Origin: JAJOKK01 sp965370555
GTDB taxonomy: Bacteria > Bipolaricaulota > Bipolaricaulia > UBA7950 > UBA9294
Direction: 5' to 3'
Assembly: GCA_965370555.1 (NCBI GenBank)
Contig: CBDUVB010000003.1
Span: 40,509-104,508, forward strand
DNA length: 64,000 nt
The notes below the pieces were generated by a model, which saw only the letters and a program-made list of their open reading frames with translations, searched no databases and was not told where the DNA came from. The position numbers and the translations under genes were made by a program. Shown here in pieces: positions 62,758-64,000 of this stretch. Each line of letters opens with the position of its first letter. Position 1 is the stretch's first letter.

Positions 62758-64000
62758 ATGAACAACGATAGTGCAAGGATTAAATGGCAATACTCCCCTA
62801 AGCGAAGCGGCATAAGCAGCCCAGTCTTGCTTGTGGTTGCCGCCCTGCTTCTTATTTTTGCGTTACCATCCTTTGCTGCCAGCTGGGACAGCGACTGCAA
62901 TTGCGGGGGCGAAACGCCTGCAACGGGATATTCGTATAATAAATTCCAGGTGAACGATCTAGGCCAAATCCCAATTCCCTCCTATGAAGGAGCAGATAAC
63001 CCTGAGGTGGGCGATCCACCTGGCCACGTTGTGACGGTGACCTTCCTTGGAGAATCCGGCGGCCAGTATCAGTACTCCTACGAGAACACATCTGCTACGT
63101 GGATGATAACCCGAATCTACGAGAAAACCGGCAGCGCGACTGCTGATGACTGGACGGATAATCCAGCTCCGTCCGGTGTTGTTATCACGGACACTAACCT
63201 CTCGCACATAACTTTCTGTCTAGAACAGATCGTAGCCAACCCCGCCATTGACATCGAGAAAGCAACCAACGGTGAAGACGCTGACAGCGCTCCCGGACCC
63301 TCCATCGCTGTAGGAGACACCGTTACTTGGATGTATGAGGTCGCCAACAGCGGGGATGTGGCACTCGAAAGTCTCGTTGTGAGCGATGACCAGTTGGGTG
63401 CGTTGGATTACGCGACCTATTGTATCAGCGGAGACGTTGGCAATGACAAGATTCTTGGTGTTGGAGAGACATGGACTTATCAGGCAACAGGCAGCACCAC
63501 CCTAGGGCAGTACACAAACATCGGTAGTGCCACCGGCACCTACAATGGCACTCCCTACACAGATACCGATCCCAGCCATTACGTCGGGTTTGTCCCGACA
63601 GCCAGACTCACCATGTCCGCAGACGCCACCAACCAGATTGGCACCACGCACACCTTCACCGCCACGCTGAGTCTGGATGAAGACGGCGATGGGACTTATG
63701 AGACAACTCCGTCGGGCGAGACCATTACCTTTAGCATTGTTAGTGGCCCTGGATCGATCTCCGGTAGTGCGACGGATACTACTGACACTAATGGGCAAGC
63801 CGAGGTGACGATCACCTCGTCAGTGGCCGGCGTTACTGAGGTAAATGCGACCTGGAACGGTGGGACGGTAGGTAGTTACACCTATACGACCACCACTCCA
63901 GAGGATCCGGCTGAGAAGACATGGGTGGATCCGGATGCCAGGATTACCATGTCCGCAGACGCCACCAACCAGATTGGCACCACGCACACCTTCACCGCCA
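62758..64000 (+). CDS. Large repetitive secreted protein, probable adhesin (partial)
   Basis: An open frame runs from ATG 62758 (GAGGAGGG upstream) to the window end, at least 414 residues with no stop. An N-terminal membrane/signal segment (SPVLLVVAALLLIFALPSFA) is followed by a Cys-rich start (DCNCGG). A DUF11-type domain comes next (about residues 165-280; NPAIDIEKATNG, GDTVTWMYEVANSGD), then bacterial Ig-like (Big) repeats that begin RLTMSADATNQIGTTHTFTA and RITMSADATNQIGTTHTFTA, 112 residues apart. It is typical of biofilm or surface adhesins. It lies directly behind the second c-di-GMP riboswitch. Confidence 0.88.
   Translation, partial: MNNDSARIKWQYSPKRSGISSPVLLVVAALLLIFALPSFAASWDSDCNCGGETPATGYSYNKFQVNDLGQIPIPSYEGADNPEVGDPPGHVVTVTFLGESGGQYQYSYENTSATWMITRIYEKTGSATADDWTDNPAPSGVVITDTNLSHITFCLEQIVANPAIDIEKATNGEDADSAPGPSIAVGDTVTWMYEVANSGDVALESLVVSDDQLGALDYATYCISGDVGNDKILGVGETWTYQATGSTTLGQYTNIGSATGTYNGTPYTDTDPSHYVGFVPTARLTMSADATNQIGTTHTFTATLSLDEDGDGTYETTPSGETITFSIVSGPGSISGSATDTTDTNGQAEVTITSSVAGVTEVNATWNGGTVGSYTYTTTTPEDPAEKTWVDPDARITMSADATNQIGTTHTFTA
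63610..64000 (+). repeat. 336-bp coding repeat in the adhesin
   Basis: The 55 bases 63610-63664 recur without a change at 63946-64000 (ACCATGTCCGCAGACGCCAC and on). The period is 336 bp, or 112 codons, one Ig-like domain. Identity at base level up to the window edge points to recent duplication or gene conversion, and more units are likely beyond. Confidence 0.9.

Noticed and set aside
1..64000. CRISPR arrays, complete insertion sequences and rRNA genes
   Set aside because: No regularly spaced direct repeats with unique spacers, no transposase reading frame and no rRNA-like conserved stretches were seen.

Overview
The window reads as one contig of a deep-branching, Gram-negative-like bacterium. 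It carries many lipoprotein and secreted beta-rich proteins, a separate glyQ/glyS pair, and a fused inositol-phosphate cytidylyltransferase/di-myo-inositol-phosphate-phosphate synthase next to inositol-phosphate synthase. That last pair is known mainly from thermophiles. My best guess is Bipolaricaulota/Acetothermia or a relative, but no database search was possible, so this is inference. Most genes use ATG, GTG or TTG with good Shine-Dalgarno sites. TGA is an ordinary stop.

Layout. 1-3.0 kb: end of a sensor kinase, small secreted proteins, a membrane ferredoxin of the NapH/NosR type and a PKD-domain lipoprotein. 3.5-7.0 kb: a Lon-like protease and a secreted double-HKD phospholipase-D-like protein. 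7.35-9.84 kb: a two-gene operon for di-myo-inositol phosphate, a compatible solute. 9.9-16.2 kb: NfeD-type membrane protease with a zinc-ribbon partner, HAD phosphatase, RecQ, and a 5'-nucleotidase-like metallophosphatase. 16.2-22.0 kb: a more AT-rich accessory stretch with a decayed ORF, a subtilisin-like lipoprotein and a tandem-duplicated glycine-rich membrane protein. 22.0-24.5 kb: YebC, a radical SAM protein, a small inverted-repeat element holding a GxxExxY remnant, and tRNA-Val.

24.5-33.6 kb (minus strand): one long information-processing operon, rplU-prp-rpmA-obgE-nadD-infC-rpmI-rplT-glyQ-glyS-folB-folK-rng, with a readable promoter before rplU; metG (33.6-35.6 kb) has its own. 35.7-38.7 kb: EamA transporter-urocanase pair and a MoaD-like carrier. 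38.5-41.5 kb: outer-membrane-like protein, a sigma factor without region 4, and a CPBP protease. 41.7-44.9 kb: a polar amino-acid ABC transporter. 45.2-50.2 kb: a defence-type patch with VapBC, a Shedu (DUF4263) protein, a single-HKD plus helix-hairpin-helix protein, a zinc ribbon and an Mrr-like nuclease. 50.3-61.5 kb: cell-division genes (ftsI, ftsL, rsmH, csaB) split by a YbjQ gene, then a nuclease-UvrD helicase fusion and mutS.

62.1-64.0 kb: a cyclic-di-GMP module. A strong sigma-70-type promoter reads into a GEMM-I riboswitch with a terminator, then a ribbon-helix-helix protein carrying an MshEN-like domain, then a second GEMM-I riboswitch in front of a large repetitive secreted protein that runs off the window. 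This is the most striking system here.

A second pattern stands out. Five genes (infC, folK, rng, an EamA transporter and an ABC permease) have good Shine-Dalgarno sites placed before ATC, ATT or ATA, while their conserved N-termini lie upstream of any in-frame ATG/GTG/TTG in four of the five. I annotate these as probable AUH starts, which may be sensitive to IF3.
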